From assembly GCF_020687695.1 (NCBI RefSeq), contig NZ_JAJEWL010000002.1:310001-374000 (forward strand): a DNA stretch of 64,000 bases. The letters run 5' to 3'. This DNA comes from Pusillimonas sp. MFBS29 (GTDB taxonomy: Bacteria; Pseudomonadota; Gammaproteobacteria; Burkholderiales; Burkholderiaceae_B). The translations under genes and the position numbers were made by a program. A model generated the notes under the pieces. It was given only the letters and a program-made list of their open reading frames with translations, was not told the origin of the DNA and ran no database searches. This document shows positions 31,347 through 40,647 of the stretch, one piece after another (position 1 is the stretch's first letter; every line of letters begins with the position of its first letter).

Positions 31347-32785
31347 GATTTGCAATGATCACGTCGGGGGTGGCCATCAGCGTGCTGTTGCAAGCCTGCT
31401 CCATGACGCCCAAGTACGAACAGCCGGCCCAGCCGGTGGAAACGGCGGCCTGGCCGCAGGGGCAGGCCTATGGTGAAGCGCCGGCACAAGAGGGCAGGGC
31501 TGCAGCCGATATAGGCTGGCAGACTTTCTTCAAGGATCCCGCCCTGAAGCGGCTGATTGCCGTTGCCCTGGACAACAACCGTGATTTGCGTGTGGCCGCC
31601 CTGACGGTCGATGCTTATCGGGCCCAGTACCGTATTCAGCGTTCCGAGCTGTTCCCCACGCTGGATGCGGCGGGCAATGGCAGCCGCCAGCGCCTGCCGG
31701 CCGACTTGTCGCCCGCCGGTGTGGCGGGCATTTCCTCGCAATATGACGTGGGCGCGGCCATGTCGTACGAACTGGATTTCTTTGGCCGGGTTCGCAGCCT
31801 GAACCAGCAGGCCCTGGAAGAATACCTGGCGACCGGGCAGGCACAGCGCAGCGTCCATATAAGCCTTGTGGCCGATGTGGCACAGGCCTATCTGGCCTGG
31901 CAAGCCGATCAGGCATTGCTGGAGGTGGCGCAGCGCACGCTGCAGACCAACGAGAAAACGCTGGCCTTGATACAAAGCAGCTTCGATGTGGGTGTGGCCT
32001 CGGCACTGGAGGTGCGCCAGGCGCGCACCACAGTGGACGAAGCGCGTGCCTACGTGCAGCGCTATACACGCCAGGTGGCGGTGGATGTGAACGGCCTCAG
32101 GATGCTGATGGGTGGTCCATTGCCCGCCGATATGCCGCAGGGCCTGAAGCTGGACAGCCAGGTATTTGCCGCCGTGCCGGCCGGCCTGCCTTCCGATTTG
32201 ATGCAGCGCAGGCCCGATATCCTGGCAGCCGAGCATCGCCTGATCGGGGCCAATGCCAATATCGGCGCGGCTCGTGCCGCGTTCTTTCCGCGCATCAGCC
32301 TGACCGGTGCTGCGGGTACCGCCAGTTCGCAAATGTCCGGCTTGTTTGAAGGCGGTTCCGGAACCTGGTCCTTCATGCCCGGCATCTCCGTTCCCATTTT
32401 CAATGCCGGCCGCCTGCGCGCCAATCTGGATTACGCCGAAATCCAGAGTGATATTCGTGTGGCCCAGTATGAGCAGGCCATACAGAACGCTTTTCGCGAA
32501 GTCTCGGACAGCCTGGCCGCACGCGGCACCTACGGCAAACAGCTGCAAGCACAGCGCGAACTGGTTGAAAATACCAGCGAGTATTTCAAACTGGCCCAAC
32601 AGCGTTACGATGAAGGGGTGGACAGCTATCTGAACGTGCTGGATGCCCAGCGTTTGCTGTTCACTTCGCAGCAGCAGTATATTCAGGATCGTCTGGCACA
32701 GTTGAACAGCGAGGTCGATCTGTATAAGGCGTTGGGCGGCGGCTGGCTGGAAACCGATGCTGCGAATGTCGTACATTCCGGCTAG
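31343..32785 (+). CDS. outer-membrane efflux channel lipoprotein (OprM/NodT family)
   Basis: 480 aa. It starts inside an ATGA overlap with the pump gene. The signal peptide ends in a lipobox (LLQAC, Cys19). Two tandem TolC-like repeats follow, with the repeated alpha-helical barrel and [21 protein letters not shown] typical of NodT proteins. It exports pump substrates across the outer membrane. It is the third gene of the tetR-linked operon. Confidence 0.94.
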   Translation: MRFAMITSGVAISVLLQACSMTPKYEQPAQPVETAAWPQGQAYGEAPAQEGRAAADIGWQTFFKDPALKRLIAVALDNNRDLRVAALTVDAYRAQYRIQRSELFPTLDAAGNGSRQRLPADLSPAGVAGISSQYDVGAAMSYELDFFGRVRSLNQQALEEYLATGQAQRSVHISLVADVAQAYLAWQADQALLEVAQRTLQTNEKTLALIQSSFDVGVASALEVRQARTTVDEARAYVQRYTRQVAVDVNGLRMLMGGPLPADMPQGLKLDSQVFAAVPAGLPSDLMQRRPDILAAEHRLIGANANIGAARAAFFPRISLTGAAGTASSQMSGLFEGGSGTWSFMPGISVPIFNAGRLRANLDYAEIQSDIRVAQYEQAIQNAFREVSDSLAARGTYGKQLQAQRELVENTSEYFKLAQQRYDEGVDSYLNVLDAQRLLFTSQQQYIQDRLAQLNSEVDLYKALGGGWLETDAANVVHSG

Positions 32786-32805
32786 CACGCGTATCAGGGG
32801 CGCAG

Positions 32806-34113
32806 ATGGACGAACAGGCACATAAGGTAGTGATTGTCGGCGGCGGTGCGGGTGGCCTTGAGCTGGCCGCCAAGCTGGGGCGCAAATACGGGCCTGCCCA
32901 CGTACTGCTGGTCGACAAAGACGGCGGCCATATCTGGAAGCCTTCCTTGCACGAAGTCGCAGCCGGAACGCTGGACATCCACCGCGAAGGCCTTTCGTAT
33001 TTCATGCTGGCCAAGGATTGTGGTTTCACCTTTATTTATGGCGAGCTTGAAGCGGTCGACCGGCAAGCCAGGCTGCTGAAGCTCAAGCCCGTTCTGTCCG
33101 ACTCGCAAGACGAGGTCTTCCCCGCCAGAAGCATAGCCTACGATACGCTGGTCATGGCGGTGGGCAGCAAATCCAACTTCTTTGGTACGCCGGGCGCGGC
33201 CGAGTTCGCGATAGCACTTGACTCCACCGCCGAAGCCGAGCGTTTTCGCCTGCGCCTGCTGCATCAGCTGGTGCTGGCAAGCCGAAGAAAGGCGGCAGAG
33301 CCCGGCTATAAGTTGAATATAGGTATTGTCGGCGGCGGCGCCACCGGCGTTGAGCTGGCGGCCGAGTTGCTCGAAGCCTGCGCCGATGCATCGTTTTACG
33401 GCCTGAACGACCTGGACCCCGCCGCCGACATACGCATTACCCTGCTTGAAGGCAGCCCGCGCATTTTGTCGGCCTTGCCGGAAAAACTATCGACCGCGGC
33501 GCAAAAGCTGCTGGAAAGCAGGGGGGTTGTGGTCAAGACATCAGTGCGTGTCGCATCCGTGGCGGCAGACGAGTTGACTGACAGCGAAGGCAATCGCTAT
33601 CCGGCTGATCTCTGTGTCTGGGCGGCGGGCATCGAAGCGCCGGCCTGGCTGTCCGGGCTTGGGCTCGAATTCAATCGCAATAATCAATTGGTCGTGGACG
33701 GTAGCCTGCGCAGTACCGATCCGTCCATCTACGCCCTGGGTGATTGTGCCCAGGCACCCTGGATCGGCGAAGACCGCCCGCTGCCCGCCCGCGCCCAGGT
33801 CGCACATCAGCAAGCCAGCTTTCTGCTCGATACCATGCATGAGCGCATCATGGGCCGGCAACCCCGTGATCGCCAGTTCCAGTTTCGCGATTACGGTTCG
33901 CTGGTCTCGGTAGGGCATAGCCGCGGAGTAGGCAATCTGATGGGTGTGCTGTCGGGGAAAAGCTGGTTTGTTGAAGGTTTGCTGGCCCGGCTTATGTACA
34001 TGAGCCTGCATTTGATGCACCACCTCGCAGTGCTCGGTCCGGTGCGTACCGGCACACTGGCCATAGGGCGCCTGTTCATGAAACGCGCTGCGCCGCGTGT
34101 CAAGCTGCACTGA
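32806..34113 (+). CDS. ndh: type II NADH:quinone oxidoreductase
   Basis: 435 aa. Two Rossmann nucleotide-binding motifs are visible: VIVGGGAGGLELAAKLG for FAD at about residue 10, and IGIVGGGATGVELAAELLE for NADH at about 170. YALGDCAQ near residue 310 contacts FAD. NDH-2 oxidises NADH without pumping protons. A hydrophobic amphipathic C-terminal region likely attaches it to the membrane. It lies 20 bases after the efflux operon but is functionally unrelated. Confidence 0.92.
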   Translation: MDEQAHKVVIVGGGAGGLELAAKLGRKYGPAHVLLVDKDGGHIWKPSLHEVAAGTLDIHREGLSYFMLAKDCGFTFIYGELEAVDRQARLLKLKPVLSDSQDEVFPARSIAYDTLVMAVGSKSNFFGTPGAAEFAIALDSTAEAERFRLRLLHQLVLASRRKAAEPGYKLNIGIVGGGATGVELAAELLEACADASFYGLNDLDPAADIRITLLEGSPRILSALPEKLSTAAQKLLESRGVVVKTSVRVASVAADELTDSEGNRYPADLCVWAAGIEAPAWLSGLGLEFNRNNQLVVDGSLRSTDPSIYALGDCAQAPWIGEDRPLPARAQVAHQQASFLLDTMHERIMGRQPRDRQFQFRDYGSLVSVGHSRGVGNLMGVLSGKSWFVEGLLARLMYMSLHLMHHLAVLGPVRTGTLAIGRLFMKRAAPRVKLH

Positions 34114-34170
34114 GTCCGTCGCGCCGGCGCACTACAATCAGGCCTTGCAGTGTGGCAAGGAGTAGCGAGA

Positions 34171-34854
34171 ATGAGATTTTATGCGCGGCTGAATTCGCCT
34201 TTGGGCGCTATGTTGCTCAGCTCAAACGGCACGCATCTTGACGGCCTGTACTTCGACGACCAGAAGGATCGGCCGCCGGTCGATGGCTTGGCGCCCGTGA
34301 AAGCGGGCAAGGCTGATCCGACGGCAGGCATGATGGCGGGCGCAGCCATCAAAGACTTCAAGGCGTACAAGAAAGCGGTTCAAGCCGATCTCTTCGATAA
34401 TGAAGACCAGAACACCACCGGCCCGGCCGGTGGCGGCCCAGGGGCGGCGTGGGATGCGCAGCAGTGCCTGGTCGTCATGCAGCCCGACACGCCCGCCGGC
34501 GCCCTGAGTGTGTTTCAGCAAACCCTGGCTGAGCTGCAGGAATACTTCAACGGGGATCGCAGGGTATTTGGCGTTCCCTTGCATCTGCATGGAACCGACT
34601 TCCAGATCAAGGTCTGGGAGGCACTGCTTGCCATTCCTTACGGTGAATATGTTTCTTACGGCGATGTCGCCCTGTCGGCAGGCCTGACGGCGCAGCATGG
34701 GCGTCCGGTGGGAACGGCTGTGGGGCGCAATCCCGTCAGCATTATCGTGCCTTGCCACAGGGTGCTGGCCGGCAGCGGGCGCCTGAACGGCTATACCGGC
34801 GGGCTTGAGCGCAAATTCGCCCTGCTGGAGCTGGAAGGTTTCACCCTGGCATAG
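34171..34854 (+). CDS. ogt: methylated-DNA--protein-cysteine methyltransferase with internal insertion
   Basis: 227 aa from the ATG at 34171, longer than the usual 160-180. The acceptor cysteine is Cys195 in IIVPCHRVL, with the helix-turn-helix region YGEYVSYGDVA and the Asn hinge in GRLNGYTGG. It removes alkyl groups from O6-guanine. Residues about 34-100 form an extra charged/Gly-rich segment that interrupts the N-terminal ribonuclease-like fold. A GTG at 34150 is in frame, but the ATG follows a better AAGGAG site. Confidence 0.93.
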   Translation: MRFYARLNSPLGAMLLSSNGTHLDGLYFDDQKDRPPVDGLAPVKAGKADPTAGMMAGAAIKDFKAYKKAVQADLFDNEDQNTTGPAGGGPGAAWDAQQCLVVMQPDTPAGALSVFQQTLAELQEYFNGDRRVFGVPLHLHGTDFQIKVWEALLAIPYGEYVSYGDVALSAGLTAQHGRPVGTAVGRNPVSIIVPCHRVLAGSGRLNGYTGGLERKFALLELEGFTLA

Positions 34855-34886
34855 GAGCGTGGCGGCGCCGGCCCCGCAAATGCGTT

Positions 34887-35351
34887 CTAGTCACCCTTTC
34901 GGTTGCGGGTGTCGTGCTTCATGATGCGTTCTTTTTCCCGCTGCCAGTCTTTATCGCGTGCAGTGTTGCGCTTGTCGTGCATTTTCTTGCCGCGTCCCAG
35001 CCCGATATCAAGCTTGATGCGCCCGTTCTTGTAGTGCAGGTTCAGCGGTACAAGCGTATAGCCGCGCTGTTCCACCTTGCCTATCAGTTTGCTGATTTCT
35101 TCCGCCTTGAGCAGCAGCTTGCGCGTACGGGTGGAATTAGGATGGATATGCGTGGAAGCGGTAGGCAAGGGGCTGACGTGCATATTGATGATCCAGATCT
35201 CGCCGTCTCGTACGATAACGTAGCTTTCCTTCAGCTGCACATGCCCGGCACGTATTGCTTTTACTTCCCATCCTTCCAGCACAAGACCCGCTTCGTAGCG
35301 TTCTTCGATGAAGTAATCGTGCGTTGCTTTGCGGTTATCGACAATGCTCAT
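34887..35351 (-). CDS. smpB: SsrA-binding protein
   Basis: 154 aa. SmpB binds tmRNA and brings it to stalled ribosomes in trans-translation. The OB-fold core ([18 protein letters not shown]) and the basic C-terminal tail ([19 protein letters not shown]) are both present. It is divergent from ratA, a widely conserved smpB-ratA-rnfH arrangement. No ssrA gene was seen in this window. Confidence 0.97.
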   Translation of the reverse strand: MSIVDNRKATHDYFIEERYEAGLVLEGWEVKAIRAGHVQLKESYVIVRDGEIWIINMHVSPLPTASTHIHPNSTRTRKLLLKAEEISKLIGKVEQRGYTLVPLNLHYKNGRIKLDIGLGRGKKMHDKRNTARDKDWQREKERIMKHDTRNRKGD

Positions 35352-35410
35352 GAATCACAATATGGCTGTAGACTGTAAAATCCATACATTCTATCCATTA
35401 ACGACTTTCG

Positions 35411-35845
35411 ATGCATAAAGTACAGCGTTCTGTTCTCGTCCCGCATAGCAGTGCACAAATGTTCGATCTGGTGGCCGATGTGGCCAAGTATCCTGAATTC
35501 ATGCCCTGGTGTGGTGGTACCACCGTGCACAAGCACGATGAAAATGGAATGGAGGCTTCTGTCACCATCAATATTGCCGGCATCCGGCAAACCTTCACCA
35601 CCCGCAACGAGCATCAGTATCCCGAGCTCATCACCATACATCTGGTCGACGGCCCATTTTCGATGCTGACCGGCACCTGGGCGTTCCAGGCCTTGGCTCC
35701 AGACGCCTGCAAGGTGGTCTACACCATGGAATATGCCTTTTCCAGCCGTGCCCTCGAGGCCGTGGTCGGCCCCATATTCAATCGTATTGCCAGCAGCTTC
35801 ATCGACTCCTTCACGCAACGTGCGCAGGCCGTTTATGGGCACTGA
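35411..35845 (+). CDS. ratA: RatA/COQ10-type START-domain protein
   Basis: 144 aa. MHKVQRSVLVPHSSAQMFDLVADVAKYPEF is typical of the polyketide-cyclase/START family that includes E. coli RatA and mitochondrial Coq10. E. coli RatA was reported to block 70S association; the family is also linked to ubiquinone binding, so the name is by homology. It is divergent from smpB, and its end overlaps the rnfH gene by 11 bases. Confidence 0.9.
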   Translation: MHKVQRSVLVPHSSAQMFDLVADVAKYPEFMPWCGGTTVHKHDENGMEASVTINIAGIRQTFTTRNEHQYPELITIHLVDGPFSMLTGTWAFQALAPDACKVVYTMEYAFSSRALEAVVGPIFNRIASSFIDSFTQRAQAVYGH

Positions 35846-36149
35846 TATTGATGTTCAGGTGGTCTATGCGCAGGCGGGTTCCGTGTGGCAGGCCAGGCTG
35901 ACATTACCGGCAGGCAGCACGGTAGGGCAGGCTATTGATGCCAGCGGTTTCGCACGCAGCAATCCAGACTATCCGCAAGCTGTACTGGCTGTCGGCATAT
36001 ACGGGCAGACCTGCACGCTCGATCGCCAACTGGCCCCGGGAGACCGTGTCGAAATATACCGGCCCTTGAATTTTGACCCCATGGAGTCCCGCCGGCGACG
36101 GGCGCAGCACCGCAAGGCGTTCATGACCAAGCGATTGTCACGCACATGA
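35835..36149 (+). CDS. rnfH: RnfH/RatB family ubiquitin-like protein (UPF0125)
   Basis: 104 aa from the ATG at 35835, inside the end of ratA. The family stretch GDRVEIYRPLNFDPMESRRRRAQHR is easily recognised, split here as GDRVEIYRPL and DPMESRRRRA. It has a beta-grasp fold; its function is not well established. In E. coli the pair was called ratA-ratB, a proposed toxin-antitoxin pair. Start choice rests on the loss of similarity further upstream. Confidence 0.9.
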   Translation: MGTDIDVQVVYAQAGSVWQARLTLPAGSTVGQAIDASGFARSNPDYPQAVLAVGIYGQTCTLDRQLAPGDRVEIYRPLNFDPMESRRRRAQHRKAFMTKRLSRT

Positions 36150-36195
36150 CAATAATAATAATGACAAGGCGCTATGGTTTCAGGGGTAACGGATA

Positions 36196-36208
36196 AGACT
36201 TATAGTCT
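36196..36208. promoter_or_regulatory. short palindrome upstream of the valine operon
   Basis: AGACTTATAGTCT is a perfect 5-bp inverted repeat with a 3-base centre, 36 bases before the acyl-CoA dehydrogenase ATG. It could be an operator or overlap a -10 element (TATAGT). Weak evidence. Confidence 0.3.
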
Positions 36209-36244
36209 GACTGAACAAATCGAATTGCAGAATGGAGACAACAT

Positions 36245-37399
36245 ATGGAATTTCGTCTTAGCGACGAGCAGCAGGCTTTTGCACAAGCCGCGCGTGATTT
36301 TGCCGAGGGCGAACTGGCCCCGAACGCCGCTCACTGGGATGCCGAAGGCATTTTCCCGCGCGATGCCTTTGCACGCGCCGGCGAATTGGGTTTCTGCGCC
36401 ATTTACGCTCCTGAAACCATAGGCGGGCTGGGCCTGCCGCGCCTTGACGCAACACTGGTCTTCGAGGAAATGGCCGCCTACGACCCATCCACAACTGCCT
36501 TCCTGACCATACACAATATGGCTACTTGGATGATAGGCTCATGGGCGAGCGATTCGCTGCGTGATACCTGGGGGCCACAATTGGCCACGGGTGAAAAGCT
36601 CGCGTCTTACTGCCTGACCGAACCGGGCTCGGGCTCCGATGCCGCCTCACTGTCGACCCGTGCCGAGAAGAAGGGCGCCGCCTATGTGCTGAACGGCGCC
36701 AAGGCGTTTATTTCCGGTGCCGGTGACACCGACATGCTGGTGGTCATGGCGCGCACGGGCGATAACGGGCCCCGCGGCATTTCCGCTTTTGCCGTACCGG
36801 CCGACACACCCGGCATCACCTACGGGCGTAAGGAAGACAAGATGGGCTGGAACAGTCAGTCCACTCGTCCCATCACTTTCGATAACGCCGAGGTGCCCGC
36901 CGAGAACTTGCTGGGAAGCGAAGGGGAGGGTTTCAAGTTTGCCATGAAGGGGCTGGATGGCGGGCGTATCAATATTGCCACCTGCTCGGTTGGCGCGGCC
37001 CAGGGTGCCTACGAAACCGCCCGCAACTACATGGGTGAACGCAAGCAGTTCGGCAAGGCATTGGCTGATTTCCAGGCCTTGCAGTTCAAGCTGGTCGACA
37101 TGCTTACGCATATCGTCGCATCACGCCAGATGGTACGCCTGGCGGCAGCCAAGCTTGATATGCAGGATCCCAATGCATCGTCTTATTGCGCCATGGCCAA
37201 ACGTCTGGCAACCGACCTGTGCTTTCAGGCCTGCCTTGATGCCCAACAGATCCATGGGGGTTATGGTTACCTGAAAGACTACCCGCTGGAGCGGCTAGTG
37301 CGCGATACGCGGGTACACCAAATACTCGAAGGCACAAATGAAATCATGCGCGTCATCGTGGCGCGGCAACTACTGGAAAAAGGAGCAGACATCCGATGA
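36245..37399 (+). CDS. acyl-CoA dehydrogenase, probably isobutyryl-CoA dehydrogenase
   Basis: 384 aa. FAD-binding residues lie in YCLTEPGSGSDA; the catalytic-base region near the C-terminus is DYPLERLVRDTRVHQILEGT, and GYGYLKDYP is typical of short/branched-chain enzymes. The two genes that follow encode the next soluble enzymes of valine breakdown, so isobutyryl-CoA to methacrylyl-CoA is the best inferred reaction. A GGAG site precedes the ATG. The stop overlaps the next start by ATGA. Confidence 0.9.
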   Translation: MEFRLSDEQQAFAQAARDFAEGELAPNAAHWDAEGIFPRDAFARAGELGFCAIYAPETIGGLGLPRLDATLVFEEMAAYDPSTTAFLTIHNMATWMIGSWASDSLRDTWGPQLATGEKLASYCLTEPGSGSDAASLSTRAEKKGAAYVLNGAKAFISGAGDTDMLVVMARTGDNGPRGISAFAVPADTPGITYGRKEDKMGWNSQSTRPITFDNAEVPAENLLGSEGEGFKFAMKGLDGGRINIATCSVGAAQGAYETARNYMGERKQFGKALADFQALQFKLVDMLTHIVASRQMVRLAAAKLDMQDPNASSYCAMAKRLATDLCFQACLDAQQIHGGYGYLKDYPLERLVRDTRVHQILEGTNEIMRVIVARQLLEKGADIR

Positions 37400-38541
37400 A
37401 TTCCCCGGTCTTGTTCGAAGAATTGGATACGGCCGATGGCCGCAAGGTAGCAGTCGCCACGCTGAATGCGCCACAAACGCTCAATGGCCTGTCGCTCGAT
37501 ATGTGCAAGTTGCTGGCCAGCCAATTGCGGCAGTGGGAAGATGATACGCAAATTGCACTCGTGCTGTTGCGCGGTGCCGGCGAGAAGGCCTTTTGCGCCG
37601 GCGGCGATCTGCACGGCATCTATCAGGGCATGAAGGACAACAGCAGCGGCCAGGCATGGGACAACACCTACGCGCGCGAGTTCTTCGATGTCGAATACCG
37701 GCTTGACTACCATATTCATACCTACTCCAAGCCCTTGCTGTGCTGGGGCAACGGTATTGTCATGGGTGGCGGGGTAGGTCTCATGATGGGCGCCAGCCAT
37801 CGGGTGGCTACCCAAACCACGCGGTTTGCCATGCCTGAAATCTCCATAGGCCTGTTTCCCGACGTGGGCGGTACGTGGATGCTGGCACGCCTGCCAGGCG
37901 GGATAGGCCTGTTTCTGGCCCTGACCGGTGCGCAACTGGGTGCGGCCGACTGCACGATGCTGGGCCTGGCAGACTACACGCTGGCAGCAGAAGAATGGGA
38001 CGCCTTGCTTGCCGCCATCCAGACATCGTCATGGTCGGCCGAGCGAACTCAGAATGATGTGTTGTTGCGTAATGTGCTGCTGGGCTTGCAGGGCACCGGA
38101 TCCGGACAGCCGGGCCCATTGAGCACCCATTATGATTTGATCAGGCAATCCTGCGATGGTGCTGATTTTGCACGCATTTGTGAAAACATCGCCGGCTTGG
38201 CCCAAAGCGACGATCCCTGGCTGAAAAGGGCAGGAGCTACGTTTGTGGCGGGCTCTCCCGGCTCTGCCCGGCTGAGTTTCGAATTGCTGCGTCGCGTACG
38301 ACTGATGTCACTGGCAGATGTCTTCCGGCAGGAATATATCGTCAGCCTGCAATGCGGCGTGCATGGCGACTTGCAGGAAGGCATACGCGCCCTGATCATC
38401 GACAAGGACAAGCAACCAAAATGGTCGCCGGCAACCCACGATGCGGCCACCGACGCCTGGGTGCAACGCTTTTTTGCCATTCCCTGGCCTGCCCACGAGG
38501 CAAACCCGCTGGCCGATCTGGGCCGTCAAGCCACCACATAA
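37396..38541 (+). CDS. enoyl-CoA hydratase/isomerase family, probable 3-hydroxyisobutyryl-CoA hydrolase
   Basis: 381 aa, the length of ECH_2-type HIBYL-CoA hydrolases rather than about 260 aa enoyl-CoA hydratases. Oxyanion-hole regions GAGEKAFCAGGDL and GGGVGLMMGASHRVA are visible, as is EISIGLFPDVGGTW, characteristic of the hydrolase subgroup. It would release free 3-hydroxyisobutyrate, the substrate of the downstream dehydrogenase. It is translationally coupled to the upstream gene by ATGA. Confidence 0.9.
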   Translation: MNSPVLFEELDTADGRKVAVATLNAPQTLNGLSLDMCKLLASQLRQWEDDTQIALVLLRGAGEKAFCAGGDLHGIYQGMKDNSSGQAWDNTYAREFFDVEYRLDYHIHTYSKPLLCWGNGIVMGGGVGLMMGASHRVATQTTRFAMPEISIGLFPDVGGTWMLARLPGGIGLFLALTGAQLGAADCTMLGLADYTLAAEEWDALLAAIQTSSWSAERTQNDVLLRNVLLGLQGTGSGQPGPLSTHYDLIRQSCDGADFARICENIAGLAQSDDPWLKRAGATFVAGSPGSARLSFELLRRVRLMSLADVFRQEYIVSLQCGVHGDLQEGIRALIIDKDKQPKWSPATHDAATDAWVQRFFAIPWPAHEANPLADLGRQATT

Positions 38542-38579
38542 CATCATCGAACCAGGAATATTTTCCAAGGAGACAAAAA

Positions 38580-39464
38580 ATGAGTCGTATCGCATTTATT
38601 GGTTTAGGCAATATGGGCGGTCCCATGGCCTTGAACCTGATCAAGGCAGGGCATGATCTGGTGGTTTTTGACCTGGCCGCCGCCGCAGTCAAGGCAGCGG
38701 CCGATGCCGGCGCAAAAGCGGTGGCTTCTGCTCAAGAGGCGGTGAAAGACGCCGAAGTCGTGGTAACCATGTTGCCGGCCAGCAAGCACGTAGAAGGCGT
38801 GTACCTGGGTGAGCCGGCCTTGATTGACCACATCGCCGCAGGCACGCTGGTGCTTGAATGCAGCACCATCGCCCCCGAATCCGCACGCAAGGTGGCCGAT
38901 GCCGCACGCGGCAAAGGCATACGCATGATCGATGCACCGGTTTCCGGCGGCACCGGTGGTGCGGTGGCGGGTACGCTGACCTTTATCGTGGGTGGCGAAG
39001 CCGAAGACCTCGAAGCAGCCAGACCCTATCTTGAAAAAATGGGCAAGAACATTTTTCATGCCGGAGCCGCCGGTGCGGGTCAGGTTGCCAAGATCTGCAA
39101 CAACATGCTGCTGGGTATCCTGATGGCAGGCACATCCGAGGCGCTGGCCCTGGGCGCAGCCAATGGGCTCGACCCCAAGGTGCTGTCCGACATCATTGCG
39201 AAAAGCTCAGGGCGAAACTGGGCGACGGAACTGTACAACCCCTGGCCCGGAGTGATGGAGCATGCGCCGGCCTCGAAGAACTATGCCGGCGGTTTTGGTG
39301 TAGACCTCATGCTAAAGGACCTGGGCCTGGCGGCTGAATCGGCGCTAAATTCGCGTGCTTCGGTTCCTTTGGGCGAGCTGGCACGGAATCTTTATTCGCT
39401 GCACAGCTCCCAGGGTAGCGGCGGGCTGGATTTTTCCAGCATATTGAACCTGTACAAAAAGTAA
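38580..39464 (+). CDS. mmsB: 3-hydroxyisobutyrate dehydrogenase
   Basis: 294 aa from the ATG at 38580, preceded by AAGGAG. The NAD-binding motif FIGLGNMGGPMALNL opens the protein. The substrate motif DAPVSGGTGGA and the catalytic-Lys region GQVAKICNNMLLG are present. It oxidises 3-hydroxyisobutyrate to methylmalonate semialdehyde. No mmsA dehydrogenase was seen nearby, so that last step must be encoded elsewhere. Confidence 0.94.
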   Translation: MSRIAFIGLGNMGGPMALNLIKAGHDLVVFDLAAAAVKAAADAGAKAVASAQEAVKDAEVVVTMLPASKHVEGVYLGEPALIDHIAAGTLVLECSTIAPESARKVADAARGKGIRMIDAPVSGGTGGAVAGTLTFIVGGEAEDLEAARPYLEKMGKNIFHAGAAGAGQVAKICNNMLLGILMAGTSEALALGAANGLDPKVLSDIIAKSSGRNWATELYNPWPGVMEHAPASKNYAGGFGVDLMLKDLGLAAESALNSRASVPLGELARNLYSLHSSQGSGGLDFSSILNLYKK

Positions 39465-39489
39465 GGGCCGCCGCATGCGGTAAGCATGG

Positions 39490-40506
39490 CTAGGGTGTAA
39501 CGATGTCGTAGGGAAGCATCTGCACGTTTATCGCAGGGCCTTCGGCGCTGCCAAGGCGGAAATCGGCCTGGCCCAGGTCCGCCAGTTGCACCTCCATCAG
39601 AACGTGCACGGCATCGCTTGCTGATTGCCCGTCGCTCTGATCGCCGGCCGCCGCTTTGGCGGCATTCACGATCCGCCCGACGGGATTCTGGGGGTTGTTG
39701 GCATCGAAAGTGTCGGTGCCTGACAAGGTTTCGGCCTGCAGGTCTGTTCCATTGTGTATCAGCCCATAGGCCATGCGACGCTTGACGGTGCCGCGATAGT
39801 GGCTGCGGGCGACGACTTCCTGGCCTGGATAGCAGCCCTTGGTGAAGCTGACTCCGTCGATCAGATCGAGGTTCAGCGTTTGGGGAATGAATACGTCTTG
39901 TATCGCAGCCTGCACCCAGGGCAAACCGGCCGCAATATCTTGCGCCTGCCATGCGGTGCGTGCCGCTTGTGAAGGCTGTTCTGTTGCCATGTCGGTTGCG
40001 GTAACCAGCCACCATCTGGCGCTGGCGCCCTTGGCACTGATTGCTGCGATCCAGTCGCCGGCCTCGGTATGTACGACCGCCCATGGGGCAGGATCTTCGG
40101 GCAGGGCGGCGGCCTGCTCCAGCAAACCGGCCTGCGACCCGGCCGGGGTATTTGCATCAGCGGTGCCCGTCGATGCACCGACGCCCAGCACGCTCAGGTT
40201 GGTGACGCTGATCTTTACTTTGGCCCTGAGGACAAACATGGAAAGCCGTTTGGCTACCGCATCGGCGATATCGGCCTTGATCAAGGCACGCAAGGTGGGA
40301 ACTTCGCTGCCGGATAGCGGCCATACCACCATGGTGCCCAGCAAACGGCCTTTGGCCGTGCAGAATCCGGCCAGGTGGGCGTGGCCCGGAGACAGGCCGG
40401 CGATATCGTGACTAAGCTGGCCATGCAGAAAAGTGACGGCATCCGGGCCGGTGATTTCAATGACAGCCAAATCGGCCAGGGAAACGACATAACGGGAAAT
40501 ACTCAT
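39490..40506 (-). CDS. ygfZ: YgfZ/GcvT-type folate-binding protein
   Basis: 338 aa from the ATG at 40506; a TTG at 40515 is also in frame. The signature KGCYPGQEVVAR with its conserved cysteine is present. YgfZ proteins use tetrahydrofolate to support repair or assembly of certain iron-sulfur enzymes. The gene is convergent with mmsB (25-base gap) and divergent from mltG, which it often neighbours in related genomes. Confidence 0.92.
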   Translation of the reverse strand: MSISRYVVSLADLAVIEITGPDAVTFLHGQLSHDIAGLSPGHAHLAGFCTAKGRLLGTMVVWPLSGSEVPTLRALIKADIADAVAKRLSMFVLRAKVKISVTNLSVLGVGASTGTADANTPAGSQAGLLEQAAALPEDPAPWAVVHTEAGDWIAAISAKGASARWWLVTATDMATEQPSQAARTAWQAQDIAAGLPWVQAAIQDVFIPQTLNLDLIDGVSFTKGCYPGQEVVARSHYRGTVKRRMAYGLIHNGTDLQAETLSGTDTFDANNPQNPVGRIVNAAKAAAGDQSDGQSASDAVHVLMEVQLADLGQADFRLGSAEGPAINVQMLPYDIVTP

Positions 40507-40647
40507 GACTGACAACTCTTCAATTCAACAGGACACCAGCGTTTATGATAATGGGCTTTAATGAAACGTGCCGCGCTCTGGCTGCCGTGGCCCATTTGAC
40601 GACAATTTACTGCGCCGCCAGATAGGCTGGGCTACACTCTGGTGCTC

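Noticed and set aside
31316-32821. 501-codon frame antisense to the outer-membrane channel gene
   Set aside because: Shadow of a conserved OprM-type gene; no ribosome-binding site or family match.
35411-36149. RatA-RnfH as an active toxin-antitoxin system
   Set aside because: The pair is conserved housekeeping next to smpB; sequence gives no sign of addiction-module behaviour.
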